A DNA stretch of 64,000 nucleotides from Stenotrophomonas lactitubi (GCF_002803515.1 NZ_PHQX01000001.1:2604001-2668000); one strand, 5' to 3'; positions 17,401 to 26,240 are shown, counted from the first letter of the stretch. A program made the numbers and translations. The notes: generated from the letters alone by a model not told the origin.

Positions 17401-17853
17401 ATGTATCGCCCTGCCCTGTTGATTCCACTGCTGCTCGCCACTGGCTGCGCGCATCGCCTTGACCGGCAACCGATGCCGCCACCGGGCTATATCGGCAATT
17501 ACGAAGCGGTGCGTGCGGCGCAGGATGATCCCTCTCGCGGCATCTCCGGCGTTTTCGTGCTGACCGTGCAGGCCACCGGTACCGAAGGCGAGCGCATCTA
17601 CCTCAACAGCGAGCGCGATTACCGCCATCCACTCAACATCACGCTCAACATCGATGCCGCGCTGCGCCCGGAACTGGAAAAAGCGTTCGGCATGAAGCTC
17701 GAACAGCTGCAGAACCGGCGCCTGCTGGTGCGCGGTACCGCGGGTCGGGTACGCATCGCCTTCATCGATTCGAACGGCCAGCAAAGCGACAAGTACTACT
17801 ACCAGACCCAGATCCAGATCCGCGACGCCAAACAGCTGCGTTTCGCCCCGTAA
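17401..17853 (+). CDS. Putative lipoprotein, unknown function
   Basis: A 150-residue protein with a lipoprotein signal (IPLLLATGC lipobox, Cys at residue 17). The mature part is beta-rich with GYIGNYEAVRAAQDDPSRG and ends in DKYYYQTQIQIRDAKQL. AAGGA precedes the ATG at 17401. It has its own terminator (17879-17911), so it is probably a single-gene unit. I cannot assign a function. Confidence 0.7.
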   Translation: MYRPALLIPLLLATGCAHRLDRQPMPPPGYIGNYEAVRAAQDDPSRGISGVFVLTVQATGTEGERIYLNSERDYRHPLNITLNIDAALRPELEKAFGMKLEQLQNRRLLVRGTAGRVRIAFIDSNGQQSDKYYYQTQIQIRDAKQLRFAP

Positions 17854-17878
17854 GCCCACGAACGGCGCGCGTCGAAGA

Positions 17879-17911
17879 TTGAGGGCACCGGTTCCGTTCC
17901 GGTGCCCTCAA
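17879..17911. terminator. Bidirectional terminator between convergent genes
   Basis: A perfect 13-bp stem TTGAGGGCACCGG / CCGGTGCCCTCAA with loop TTCCGTT lies between the lipoprotein gene (plus) and the oxidoreductase gene (minus). T runs are short, so efficiency is uncertain. Confidence 0.7.
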
Positions 17912-17923
17912 TGAAGCAATCGC

Positions 17924-18943
17924 TCAATCCAGCTTCACCACCAGCTTGCCGAAGTTGCGCCCCTGCAGCAGGCCAAAGAAGGCTTCCGGTGCACTCTCAA
18001 GCCCCTGCACGACGTCTTCGCGGTACTGGATACGCCCATCGCGCAGCCACTGCGGCATGTCGCGCTCGAAATCCGGCCACAGATGCTTGAAGTCGTGGAC
18101 GATGAAGCCACGCACGGTCAGCCGCTGGCGCAGGATCTGGCTGAACAGCGCCGGCAGCCGATCCGGCCCAGGCTGCGCGACGCCGCGGGCATTGTAGGTG
18201 GCGATGGTGCCGCACACCGGAATGCGCGCGAAATCATTAAGCAGCGGCAGCACGGCGTCGAGCACATGCCCGCCCACGTTCTCGAAATACACGTCGATGC
18301 CATCCGGTACAGCAGCACGCAGCTGCCCGGCAAAATCGGAGGCGCGGTGGTCCAGCGCCACATCCACGCCCAGTGTTTCCAGGTACGCACGCTTGGCCTC
18401 GCCACCGGCGATGGCGACCACGCGCGCACCCTGCAGCTTGGCCAGCTGCGCCACGGTGGCACCGACCGGTCCGCTGGCAGCAGCCACCACCAGGGTCTCA
18501 CCGGCTTGCAGCTTGCCGATTTCGATCAGGCTGGAGTACGCGGTGAACCCCGGCATGCCGTACACGCCCAGCGCCGTGCTGAGCGGCAGCCCGGCCGGAT
18601 CCAGGCGCCGGCTGATCGCATCACCCGCCACCACGGCATGGGTCTGCCAGCCGCCAGGGGCCAGCACCAGGTCGCCCACCGCCAGGCCAGGCGCCTGCGA
18701 CTGCAGCACTTCGGCCACGGTCTGGCCCTCCATCACCGCATCCACTGCCACGGGCGGTGCGTACGACGGGCCATCATCCATGCGTCCGCGCATGTACGGA
18801 TCCAGCGACAGGTAGCGGTTGCGCAACAGCACCTGGCCGGGGCCCAGCGCCGGAAGGGGCGCCTGTTCGAGGCGGAAATTGGCGGCGACCGGCGCACCTT
18901 GCGGACGCGAGGCGAGCACGATGCGGGTGGTTGAATCGGACAT
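17924..18943 (-). CDS. NADP-dependent oxidoreductase, MDR superfamily (CurA-like)
   Basis: A 339-residue zinc-free medium-chain reductase of the double-bond reductase/CurA type, which reduces alpha,beta-unsaturated carbonyls with NADPH. It shows the substrate-side motif SLDPYMRGRM, the cofactor loop AAASGPVGATVAQLAK and the catalytic-domain segment FENVGGHVLDAVLPLL. The start MSDSTTRIVLASRPQG at 18943 is the family's usual N-terminus; the frame extends further upstream without similarity. The gene seems monocistronic. Confidence 0.9.
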   Translation of the reverse strand: MSDSTTRIVLASRPQGAPVAANFRLEQAPLPALGPGQVLLRNRYLSLDPYMRGRMDDGPSYAPPVAVDAVMEGQTVAEVLQSQAPGLAVGDLVLAPGGWQTHAVVAGDAISRRLDPAGLPLSTALGVYGMPGFTAYSSLIEIGKLQAGETLVVAAASGPVGATVAQLAKLQGARVVAIAGGEAKRAYLETLGVDVALDHRASDFAGQLRAAVPDGIDVYFENVGGHVLDAVLPLLNDFARIPVCGTIATYNARGVAQPGPDRLPALFSQILRQRLTVRGFIVHDFKHLWPDFERDMPQWLRDGRIQYREDVVQGLESAPEAFFGLLQGRNFGKLVVKLD

Positions 18944-19211
18944 GTCCAATGGCTCTGCTGCGGGCAGCGTCGGGGAGGGAACCGCGACAGTACGCCGTGC
19001 CCTGCCCTCGTGGGTGCCATGAAAACAGCGTTCCATCGGCACCGTCCCCACTCCGCCGCTGCATTGCTTGCCCCGTCAGCTTTGGCGTCAGCGGCGGGCC
19101 GCTGTTTTCCGCGTCCGGCATTCCCATCAGGCCGGCTCAACGCAGGATCAACCACTTGCAGCGCCTTCCGCCGGCCGCAGACACCAATGTGAAGGTTTTT
19201 TTCCAAAACGC

Positions 19212-19240
19212 TTGCCGAACCTGTCCTACGTCCGTAATAT
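19212..19240 (+). promoter_or_regulatory. Promoter of the tRNA-Phe pair
   Basis: TTGCCG (19212-19217), a 17-bp spacer and TATAAT-like TAATAT (19235-19240) are followed by a GC-rich discriminator (GCGCG), as expected for a stringently controlled stable-RNA promoter. The mature tRNA begins about 33 bases after the predicted start. Apart from this promoter, the 18944-19279 gap shows nothing I can assign. Confidence 0.65.
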
Positions 19241-19279
19241 GCGCGTCCTCGGCAGCGACATCGCTGCAACGAAACAAGT

Positions 19280-19355
19280 GGCCGAGTAGCTCAGTTGGTA
19301 GAGCAGGGGATTGAAAATCCCCGTGTCGGCGGTTCGATTCCGTCCTCGGCCACCA
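19280..19355 (+). tRNA. tRNA-Phe (anticodon GAA), copy 1
   Basis: A 76-nt cloverleaf: acceptor GGCCGAG/CTCGGCC, D arm GCTCAGTTGGTAGAGC, anticodon loop TTGAAAA giving GAA, T arm GGCGGTTCGATTCCGTC, encoded CCA. It is identical to the copy at 19397. Confidence 0.97.
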
Positions 19356-19362
19356 CTTTCGA

Positions 19363-19389
19363 AGACCTGCAGAAATGCAGGTCTTTTTT
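19363..19389 (+). terminator. Intrinsic terminator after tRNA-Phe copy 1
   Basis: AGACCTGCA / TGCAGGTCT with a GAAA loop, followed by a T run. The same hairpin recurs after copy 2, so each tRNA has its own terminator. Confidence 0.9.
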
Positions 19390-19396
19390 TCTACAT

Positions 19397-19472
19397 GGCC
19401 GAGTAGCTCAGTTGGTAGAGCAGGGGATTGAAAATCCCCGTGTCGGCGGTTCGATTCCGTCCTCGGCCACCA
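19397..19472 (+). tRNA. tRNA-Phe (anticodon GAA), copy 2
   Basis: Sequence identical to copy 1 over the full 76 nt, with encoded CCA. Together with the downstream terminator it forms a 117-bp tandem duplication. No separate promoter is visible in the 42-bp gap, so it depends on read-through from copy 1 or a promoter I cannot see. Confidence 0.97.
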
Positions 19473-19479
19473 TGTTCGA

Positions 19480-19508
19480 AGACCTGCAGAAATGCAGGTC
19501 TTTTTTTT
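19480..19508 (+). terminator. Intrinsic terminator after tRNA-Phe copy 2
   Basis: AGACCTGCA / TGCAGGTCT with a GAAA loop and an eight-base T run; longer T run than after copy 1, consistent with being the final stop of the unit. Confidence 0.92.
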
Positions 19509-19647
19509 GTCTGTGACTTTCCGACCATGCGGCACGTGGATCGCGCCGCATCGATCCTGCGCGGACGCGGCCACACCGGTTGACGAAACATTCACACCTC
19601 CGCGTGCCGTGCACCCTACGCTCCAGACTCCTGCCCGGAGCCGATCA

Positions 19648-20199
19648 ATGCACCTGCGCCCTGCCCTGCTCGCCTGCCTGCTGCTTTTCGCCGCACCGGC
19701 ACTCGCTGCCGAGCCCGTGCGCGCCGTCAGTGAACTGAACATCGATCGCTACGCCGGGCAGTGGCACGAGATCGCACATCTGCCGGTGTCGTTCCAGAAG
19801 CAGTGCGTGGGCGAGATCACCGCCAACTACGGGCTGCGCCGCGATGGCCGCATCAGCGTCACCAATGCCTGCCGCAAGGCGGATGGCGAGCGGGTTGTCG
19901 CCGAAGGCGTGGCGCGGCCCGTTGCGGGACAGCCTGGCCAACTGCAGGTGCGCTTCGTTCCCGACTGGCTGAGCTGGGTGCCGCTGGTCTGGGCCGACTA
20001 CTGGGTGATCGCGCTGGACCCGGACTACCAGTGGGCGATGGTCGGTGAACCCGGCCACAAGTATCTGTGGATCCTCGCGCGCCTGCCGGAGATGGACCGC
20101 GCCCTGTTCGACCGGCTCAAGGCAAAGGCCGAAGCGATGGGCTACGACCTCGCACCGCTGCGCATGATGGCGCCCCTGCGCGACGCGCCCGCCGATTGA
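19648..20199 (+). CDS. Lipocalin family protein (Blc-like), periplasmic
   Basis: A 183-residue secreted lipocalin. A signal peptide (core LLACLLLFAAPALA) precedes the lipocalin signature RYAGQWHEIAHLP. The structurally conserved YWVIALDPDYQWAMVGEP strand pair and the late Arg-containing helix follow. Unlike E. coli Blc there is no lipobox, so it is soluble in the periplasm rather than lipid-anchored. GGAG lies 7 bases before the ATG. Lipocalins of this group bind lysophospholipids or fatty acids; the ligand here is unknown. Confidence 0.88.
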   Translation: MHLRPALLACLLLFAAPALAAEPVRAVSELNIDRYAGQWHEIAHLPVSFQKQCVGEITANYGLRRDGRISVTNACRKADGERVVAEGVARPVAGQPGQLQVRFVPDWLSWVPLVWADYWVIALDPDYQWAMVGEPGHKYLWILARLPEMDRALFDRLKAKAEAMGYDLAPLRMMAPLRDAPAD

Positions 20200-20361
20200 G
20201 GCGCCGCCCAACCGGCGCACGCTACGTCCGCAATCCGGCATCGCGCACGCCTCGCGTGCATCTTCACGCGCTACCCTCTGTGGCCGGTCGCCGCAGGCGC
20301 CCTTTCCACCATACGCCGTAGTATGCTTATTCCACGCACCGCCTTCAGAGGACCTGCGCCC

Positions 20362-20838
20362 ATGCTCCACCGCTTCCGTACCGTCTTGATCGTCCTGTGC
20401 ACCCTGGCCCTGGTCGCTTGCGGCGATGGCATCGTCAAGCGTGTTTCGGAACCGGCCGCGAGCCTGCAGCAGCTGACCGTGCAGGCCAATGGCGACTGGA
20501 CCGTCGCCCTGCGTCTGCAGAACTACAGTTCGATGCCGATGAGCTTCGACGATGTCGCGCTGGTCTTGACCATCGGCGACACCGATGCCGGCCCCCTGTC
20601 CGCCAAGCCGGGCATCTCCATCGGCGGCGTTTCCGCCGATGTCATCAACGTGAACTTCAAGCCCAGCCCGGCCGCACGCTTGGTGATCGCCGACGCCCTG
20701 GCCAGCAACCGCACCCTTGCCTACAACCTGAAGGGCACGGTGTCGGCCACGCCGCAGGAAAAGAAGCAGCGCACCTTCGACATCAACAGCCGCAGCACGC
20801 TGAACCAGGCCCCGGGCCTGCCCGGCGTACTGCGCTGA
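20362..20838 (+). CDS. LEA type 2-like lipoprotein
   Basis: A 158-residue lipoprotein with the lipobox LALVAC (Cys at about residue 20). The mature part has a WHy/LEA-type-2 pattern: SLQQLTVQANGDWTVALRLQ, then NYSSMPMSFDDVALVLTIGD. Such domains are found in desiccation-related and envelope proteins, but function is not proven for this group. AGAGGA lies 9 bases before the ATG. The next gene starts 65 bp later on the same strand. Confidence 0.72.
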   Translation: MLHRFRTVLIVLCTLALVACGDGIVKRVSEPAASLQQLTVQANGDWTVALRLQNYSSMPMSFDDVALVLTIGDTDAGPLSAKPGISIGGVSADVINVNFKPSPAARLVIADALASNRTLAYNLKGTVSATPQEKKQRTFDINSRSTLNQAPGLPGVLR

Positions 20839-20903
20839 TCTCCGCTTTCCGCCGCGACGCATCGCGCCGCTCCCCCTGTTACTGATCAAATCGAGACGCA
20901 CCG

Positions 20904-22694
20904 ATGAGCAGCTACACCGCCCCGCTTTCCGACCTTCGTTTCGGCCTGCACGATGTGCTGAAGGTCGAGCCGCTGTTCGCCCGTCTTGGCTTCACCGACG
21001 CCACCGCCGATGTTGTCGATGCCGTGCTGGAAGAAGCCGGCCGCTTCAGCGCCAGCGTACTGGCCCCGCTCAACAGCGTGGGCGACGAGATCGGCTGCGT
21101 GCTCGACCAGGCCAGCGGCGAAGTGACCACCCCGCCCGGCTTCAAGCAGGCCTACGATCAGTTCGTCGACGGCGGCTGGACCGGCCTGACCGCATCGCCG
21201 GAACTGGGCGGCCAGGGCCTGCCGCACACGCTGGGCGTGCCGCTCAATGAAATGATCAACGCCGCCAACCTCGCCTGGGGCAACTTCCCGCTGCTGTCGC
21301 ACGGCGCCATCGAAGCGCTGAAGCAGCACGGCGAAGCCTGGCAGCACGAGGCATTCCTGAAGCCGCTGATCGAAGGCCGCTGGACCGGCACCATGTGTCT
21401 GACCGAGCCGCATTGCGGCACCGACCTGGGCCTGCTCAAGACCAAGGCCGAGCCGAACGCCGATGGCAGCTATTCGATCACCGGCACCAAGATCTTCATC
21501 ACCGCCGGCGAGCACGATCTGACCGGCAACATCGTGCATCTGGTGCTGGCCAAGCTGCCCGACGCGCCGCCGGGCGCCAAGGGCATCTCGCTGTTCGTCA
21601 CCCCGAAGTTCAAGGTCGACCGCGACGGCAACGTCGGCGAACGCAACGCGCTGCGCTGCGGCTCCATCGAGCACAAGATGGGCATCAAGGGCTCGGTCAC
21701 CTGCGTGATGAATTTCGATGGCGCCCAGGGCTACCTGGTCGGCCAGCCGCACAAGGGCCTGCAGGCGATGTTCACCATGATGAACACTGCTCGCCTGGGC
21801 GTCGGCCTGCAGGGCATCGGTCTGTCCGAGCGCGCCTACCAGAACGCGCTGAAGTACAGCCGCGAGCGCCTGCAGTCGCGTTCACTCAGCGGCGCCAAGT
21901 TCCCGGACAAGCCGGCCGACCCGATTCTGGTGCATCCGGACGTGCGCCGCATGCTGCTGACCATCAAGTCGCTGGTGGAGGGCAGCCGCCTGCTGGCGCT
22001 GCACGCCGCCACCCTGATCGACGTCGCCCACCATGCAGAAGATGCCGGCGAACGTGAGCGCGCTGACACCCTGGTGAGCTTCCTGACCCCGATCTCGAAG
22101 GCCTGCCAGACCGAATGGGGCATCGAGAACACCTACAACGCCCTGCAGTGCTTCGGTGGCCACGGCTACATCCGCGAGCACGGCATGGAACAGCTGGCCC
22201 GCGATGCCCGCATCACCACGCTGTATGAAGGCACCACCGGCATCCAGGCGCTGGACCTGATCGGCCGCAAGACCGCGTCCAGCCAGGGCGCTGGCCTGAA
22301 GCTGATGCTGGCCGAGATCGAAACGTTCGCCAAGGCCAACGAGGGCAACGAAAGCCTGGCCGAGTTCATCGGCCCGCTGCGCGCCAAGGCCGCTGAGTGG
22401 GGCAAGCTGACGATGGACGTGCTGCAGCGTTCGGCCGCCAACCCGGACGAACTGGGCGCAGCCAGCTACGACTACCTGTTCTATTCGGGGTATGTGGTGC
22501 TGGCCTACTGGTGGGCGCGCAGCGTTGCCGCCGCCGATGCCAGCGCGCACGGCGCGGCATTCGCGCAGGGCAAGCGCGAGACCGCGCGCTTCTACTTCGC
22601 CCGCGTGCTGCCGCGCACCCTCGGCCATGCGGCCGCCATCCAGGCGGGTGCCGCACCGCTGATGGCAATGGACGACGAACGCTTCGGCGCCTGA
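20904..22694 (+). CDS. Acyl-CoA dehydrogenase
   Basis: A 596-residue FAD-dependent acyl-CoA dehydrogenase of the long bacterial type (about 600 aa, with a C-terminal extension after the core), which makes the trans-2-enoyl-CoA in fatty-acid beta-oxidation. It shows MCLTEPHCGTDLG (FAD and substrate loop), GTKIFITAGEHDL, the CFGGHGYIREHGMEQ segment and the catalytic-base region LYEGTTGIQALDL. The C-terminal ~130 residues match the extra domain of AcdA/Acad-C types. It appears monocistronic, followed by repeat sequence. Confidence 0.92.
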   Translation: MSSYTAPLSDLRFGLHDVLKVEPLFARLGFTDATADVVDAVLEEAGRFSASVLAPLNSVGDEIGCVLDQASGEVTTPPGFKQAYDQFVDGGWTGLTASPELGGQGLPHTLGVPLNEMINAANLAWGNFPLLSHGAIEALKQHGEAWQHEAFLKPLIEGRWTGTMCLTEPHCGTDLGLLKTKAEPNADGSYSITGTKIFITAGEHDLTGNIVHLVLAKLPDAPPGAKGISLFVTPKFKVDRDGNVGERNALRCGSIEHKMGIKGSVTCVMNFDGAQGYLVGQPHKGLQAMFTMMNTARLGVGLQGIGLSERAYQNALKYSRERLQSRSLSGAKFPDKPADPILVHPDVRRMLLTIKSLVEGSRLLALHAATLIDVAHHAEDAGERERADTLVSFLTPISKACQTEWGIENTYNALQCFGGHGYIREHGMEQLARDARITTLYEGTTGIQALDLIGRKTASSQGAGLKLMLAEIETFAKANEGNESLAEFIGPLRAKAAEWGKLTMDVLQRSAANPDELGAASYDYLFYSGYVVLAYWWARSVAAADASAHGAAFAQGKRETARFYFARVLPRTLGHAAAIQAGAAPLMAMDDERFGA

Positions 22695-22699
22695 GCCGG

Positions 22700-22965
22700 G
22701 CCGCGCCCGGCACCTGCGGTAGTGCCGGCCGCTGGCCGGCAACTGCAACAGCTGGAGCAACAGCAACAGCTGGTTTCCTGCGGGATGGCGGGGTGGGTCC
22801 AATTGCGGGGGACGGCGCAAGTACGTCCCTGTAGCCTCGGTCGCGCCATCCATGGCGCTCACGCCCCCGCAACCGGACCCACCCCGCCTTCGACAACTCC
22901 CCGCGGCTGTTGGTAGGTGTCGACCTTGGTCGACACGTAGATCCACGCCACGCGTGGATGGAAAC
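22700..22965 (+). repeat. Composite palindromic element, copy 3
   Basis: Same module order as 4435-4974: a GTAG-headed REP (GTAGTGCCGGCCGCTGGC), CAACAGC repeats, a 25-bp imperfect stem (22787-22811 with 22864-22888) enclosing the inner hairpin around CCATCCATGGC, then GGCTGTTGGTAGGTGTCGAC and the SMAG repeat GTAGATCCACGCCACGCG. Only the inner loop differs strongly from copies 1 and 2. The stem bases that differ between copies change on both arms in copy 1, which suggests selection for pairing. Confidence 0.75.
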
Positions 22966-22988
22966 CCCCGAAATCCATCTGGAGAAAA

Positions 22989-23010
22989 GCCCCCTTTTGT
23001 TAAAGGGGGC
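22989..23010. repeat. Hairpin GCCCCCTTT / AAAGGGGGC
   Basis: A 9-bp perfect stem with a TGTT loop inside the intergenic repeat region between the acyl-CoA dehydrogenase and HNH genes. It could end read-through transcription but has no T run on either strand. Confidence 0.5.
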
Positions 23011-23046
23011 GCACCGACAGGTGCGGGGATTAGGTGGAATGCGCGG

Positions 23047-23109
23047 ACCTGAATCATTGCGATTTGGGTTTCGCCCTCCGGGCGATACCCAAATCGCAAT
23101 GATTCAGGT
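23047..23109. repeat. 63-bp near-perfect palindrome before the HNH gene
   Basis: Two exact 23-bp arms (23047-23069 and 23087-23109, beginning ACCTGAATCATTGCG) enclose a 17-base centre that itself folds as CGCCC-TCC-GGGCG. A -10-like TATAAG (23109-23114) starts at the last base of the right arm, 11 bases before the HNH start codon. The AT-richer arms differ from the SMAG-type repeats beside it. It may be a MITE-like element or a control site. Confidence 0.8.
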
Positions 23110-23125
23110 ATAAGCTGTTTTCCCG

Positions 23126-23791
23126 ATGGAGACAGACACTACACGCTTGGGTCTGATCGAAGCCGGAGCTCCGTTTTCTGCTCCGGGCGCCGAAGCATCG
23201 CCCAACGCCACGACGCTGCATCGCCCCGGCACGGTCCGGTTGCTCTCACTTGATGATCACGGGCGGGTCCTGGATTGGATCACCTGGCAGGACGCAGCCT
23301 GCCTCTACGCCCGCGATGCCGTCGCCTGGACCCTCGGCGACCCCTGCCTGCACATCCACGGTGGGACAAATCGTCGCAGTGGCATGCAGAGCGGGATGGA
23401 CCTGCACCCGATCATCGCCGCGCGCGGCCACGCCCGCTCACGCGCGCTGGACCCGACGCCGAACCTGACCAACCCGGCCCTGTTCGCCCGCGACGCCCAT
23501 CTCTGTCTTTACTGTGGCCAGCAGTTCGGACGCCCTACCCTCACCCGCGACCACGTCATGCCCTTGTCCAAAGGCGGCCTGGATACCTGGGAAAACGTAG
23601 TTACCGCCTGCTTCCACTGCAATTCGCGCAAGAGCGACCGCACCCCGCAACAGGCCGGCATGCCGCTGCTGGCAGTGCCTTACCGGCCGAGCTGGATCGA
23701 GCACCTGATCCTGTCCAACCGCAACATCCTGGCCGACCAGATGGCGTTCCTGAGGGCCCAGCTGCCCAAGCGTTCCAAGCTCTGCACCTGA
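23126..23791 (+). CDS. HNH endonuclease family protein
   Basis: A 221-residue protein whose C-terminal half is an HNH (McrA-like) nuclease: the zinc Cys pair LCLYCGQQFG, then LTRDHVMPLSKGGLDTWENV with the catalytic His, and the second Cys pair ACFHCNSRKSDRTPQQAGM. Proteins of this architecture are conserved as single genes in many proteobacteria and their DNA target is not known. The start codon lies 11 bases after a -10 box, so the leader is very short or absent. No restriction or phage genes flank it. Confidence 0.85.
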   Translation: METDTTRLGLIEAGAPFSAPGAEASPNATTLHRPGTVRLLSLDDHGRVLDWITWQDAACLYARDAVAWTLGDPCLHIHGGTNRRSGMQSGMDLHPIIAARGHARSRALDPTPNLTNPALFARDAHLCLYCGQQFGRPTLTRDHVMPLSKGGLDTWENVVTACFHCNSRKSDRTPQQAGMPLLAVPYRPSWIEHLILSNRNILADQMAFLRAQLPKRSKLCT

Positions 23792-23893
23792 ACTGCCGGG
23801 AATGCAACCCTCACCGTCCTGTCACGGACGGCGGCGTTTGCTTGCCCCACCCCCGTTTGAGGGCGAAAATGGGCGTTCAGAACAAGTGCGAAC

Positions 23894-25804
23894 ATGATGA
23901 TCGACTCTGCCCGCTATCCCCGCCTCGCGCGCATCCAGACACCGGATGACCTGCGCACGTTCGACGAATCCGAACTGACGGCGGTTGCCGATGAACTGCG
24001 TGCCTACCTGATCGAATCGGTTGGCAAAAGCGGCGGCCATTTCGCCGCTGGCCTGGGCGTGATCGAGCTCACCGTGGCCCTGCACTACCTGTACCAGACC
24101 CCGGTCGACCAGCTGGTCTGGGACGTCGGCCACCAGACGTACCCGCACAAGATCCTGACCGGCCGCCGCGACGAGATCCACACCGTCAAGCAGAAGGATG
24201 GCGTCGCGCCGTTCCCGAAGCGCGAAGAGAGCGAATACGACACCTTCGGTGTTGGCCACTCCTCGACCTCGATCTCTGCAGCGCTGGGCATGGCCATCGC
24301 GCGCCAGACCGAAGGTGACGACCGCAAGGTCGTGGCTGTGATCGGCGACGGCGCGATGACCGCCGGCATGGCGTTCGAAGCGCTCATGCACGCCGGTGGC
24401 ATGGAGCCGGAACCAAACCTGCTGGTGATCCTCAACGACAACAACATGTCGATCTCCGAGGCAGTGGGTGGGCTGACCAAGATGCTCGGCCGCGCCACCG
24501 GCAGCCGCACGCTCAATGCGCTGCGCGAAGGCGGCAAGAAGATCCTCGGCGACAAGAAGAACAACCCCGCCCGTTTCGTGAAGCGCTGGGAAGAACACTG
24601 GAAGGGCATGTTCGTGCCGTCCACGATGTTCGAGGAAATGGGCTTCCATTACACCGGCCCGATCGACGGCCATGACCTGCCGGCGCTGCTGTCTGCGCTG
24701 AAGACGCTGCGTGCCTCCAAGGGCCCGAAGCTGCTGCATGTGATGACCACCAAGGGCAAGGGCTACGAGCCGGCCGAAGGCGACCAGATCGGTTACCACG
24801 CGGTGGGCCCGTTCGATCCGGACAAGGGTCTGGTGGCCAAGACCGGCGCCAAGAAGCCCACCTATACCGATGTGTTTGGCGACTGGCTGTGTGACGCCGC
24901 CGCGGCAGAGCCCCGCCTGTATGGCATCACCCCGGCGATGCGCGAAGGCTCGGGCCTGGTGCGCTTCAGCAAGGAGTATCCGCAGCGCTACTTCGATGTG
25001 GCCATCGCAGAGCAGCACGCGGTGACCCTGGCTGCAGGCATGGCCACCCAGGGTGGCAAGCCGGTGGTCGCGATCTATTCCACCTTCCTGCAGCGCGCGT
25101 ACGACCAGCTGGTGCACGACGTGGCCATCCAGGATCTGGATGTGCTGTTCGCGATCGACCGCGCCGGCGTCGTCGGCCCCGATGGTGCAACCCACGCCGG
25201 CAACCTCGACCTCAGCTTCCTGCGCTGCGTGCCGAATATGGTGGTGATGGCTCCGTCCAACGAAGCCGAGTGCCGGCAGATGCTCAGCACCGGCCTGCAG
25301 CACCCCGGCCCGGCTGCAGTGCGCTATCCGCGCGGCAGCGGTACTGGCGTGGATGCCGGCAGCGATCTGTCGACCCTGCCGATCGGCAAGGGCGAGCTGC
25401 GCCTGCAGGGCAACCGCGTCGCCCTGCTCGCCTTCGGCAGCACCGTCGCCGCCGCCGAACAGGTCGGTCGCGAACTGGGTTTGAGCGTGGTCAACATGCG
25501 TTTCGTCAAGCCACTGGATCGCGAACTGGTGCTGGCCATGGCCAACCAGCACGACGCACTGGTGACGATCGAAGACAACGTGGTGGCGGGCGGCGCCGGT
25601 TCGGCCGTGGCCGAACTGCTCAATGCCGAGGACGTGCTGCGCCCGATCCTGCACCTGGGCCTGCCCGATGCCTTCCAGCATCACGCCAGCCGCGAGGACC
25701 TGCTGGCCGAGGCCGGCATCGATGCCGCCGGCATCCGTGCGGCCCTGCTCAAGCGCTGGCCGCAACTGGCAGCCGGCAATCCGCCACTGAGCGCGGCGGG
25801 CTGA
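23894..25804 (+). CDS. dxs: 1-deoxy-D-xylulose-5-phosphate synthase
   Basis: Dxs condenses pyruvate and glyceraldehyde 3-phosphate to DXP, the first step of the MEP isoprenoid pathway, using thiamine diphosphate. The 636-residue length is typical. Visible motifs are [13 protein letters not shown], the ThDP-binding [29 protein letters not shown], the Glu-containing [17 protein letters not shown], and the transketolase C-domain [18 protein letters not shown] begins at 23894; either Met may be used. SMAG repeats follow the stop. Confidence 0.96.
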   Translation: MMIDSARYPRLARIQTPDDLRTFDESELTAVADELRAYLIESVGKSGGHFAAGLGVIELTVALHYLYQTPVDQLVWDVGHQTYPHKILTGRRDEIHTVKQKDGVAPFPKREESEYDTFGVGHSSTSISAALGMAIARQTEGDDRKVVAVIGDGAMTAGMAFEALMHAGGMEPEPNLLVILNDNNMSISEAVGGLTKMLGRATGSRTLNALREGGKKILGDKKNNPARFVKRWEEHWKGMFVPSTMFEEMGFHYTGPIDGHDLPALLSALKTLRASKGPKLLHVMTTKGKGYEPAEGDQIGYHAVGPFDPDKGLVAKTGAKKPTYTDVFGDWLCDAAAAEPRLYGITPAMREGSGLVRFSKEYPQRYFDVAIAEQHAVTLAAGMATQGGKPVVAIYSTFLQRAYDQLVHDVAIQDLDVLFAIDRAGVVGPDGATHAGNLDLSFLRCVPNMVVMAPSNEAECRQMLSTGLQHPGPAAVRYPRGSGTGVDAGSDLSTLPIGKGELRLQGNRVALLAFGSTVAAAEQVGRELGLSVVNMRFVKPLDRELVLAMANQHDALVTIEDNVVAGGAGSAVAELLNAEDVLRPILHLGLPDAFQHHASREDLLAEAGIDAAGIRAALLKRWPQLAAGNPPLSAAG

Positions 25805-25829
25805 GCGCCGCCAGGGTTACGGGGCCACG

Positions 25830-26008
25830 TCATGCGTGGCTCCCCAAGCCCCTCATCCACGCATGGCGTGGATAGGTACTGGTGGCGCAGAAATACATCC
25901 ACACATGGCGTGGATCTACCGGGCGCTGGTGGCGCAGAAATACATCCACGCATGGCGTGGATCTGCCAGGGTGCCGGCGCAAAAGTAGATCCACGCCATG
26001 CGTGGATG
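25830..26008. repeat. Tandem array of SMAG (GTAG) palindromic repeats
   Basis: Hairpins of the type ATCCACGCATGGCGTGGAT occur at 25855-25873, 25897-25915 and 25944-25962, separated by near-identical spacers (CTGGTGGCGCAGAAATAC). A final copy in the opposite orientation, GTAGATCCACGCCATGCG, lies at 25985-26008, and a degenerate one at about 25832. GTAG-headed palindromes are the SMAG family known from S. maltophilia. The array fills the gap between the convergent dxs and small-protein genes and can stabilise or end both transcripts. Confidence 0.85.
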
Positions 26009-26036
26009 CCGCAAACCCTGCCGGCGAACGGCGCTG

Positions 26037-26240
26037 TCAGCCGTAGCTGATCGCCTCGACAAAAGCACCGCTGGACTCCACCCGCACCGAGGCGCGCTGG
26101 CCGGTATCGGTGAAATGCAGGCGGGCCAGGGTTTCGGCGAAATCGAAGGCACGGACGCCATCGCGGAACTCGATCGGTTCCGGCTTGTCCGGGTGCAGCA
26201 CGCGCCATTGGCGCTGCTCACATTGCAGTCGGATCAACAT
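26037..26240 (-). CDS. Small protein A, paralog of 27109-27315 (DUF2188-like)
   Basis: A 67-residue protein (MLIRLQCEQRQWRVLHPDKP start, ending AFVEAISYG). It shares length, the W-V-L-P pattern, a FRDGVRAFDFAETLARLH helix and a VRVESSGAFVEA end with the 68-residue protein at 27109-27315, so the two are paralogs. The pattern resembles DUF2188-type small proteins, but this is not certain. AAGGAG lies 9 bases before the ATG. An inverted repeat lies upstream at 26374-26390. Confidence 0.72.
   Translation of the reverse strand: MLIRLQCEQRQWRVLHPDKPEPIEFRDGVRAFDFAETLARLHFTDTGQRASVRVESSGAFVEAISYG

Noticed and set aside
25830-26008. Possible CRISPR array
   Set aside because: The repeats are themselves palindromic SMAG elements, the spacers are near-identical rather than unique, and no cas gene is near.
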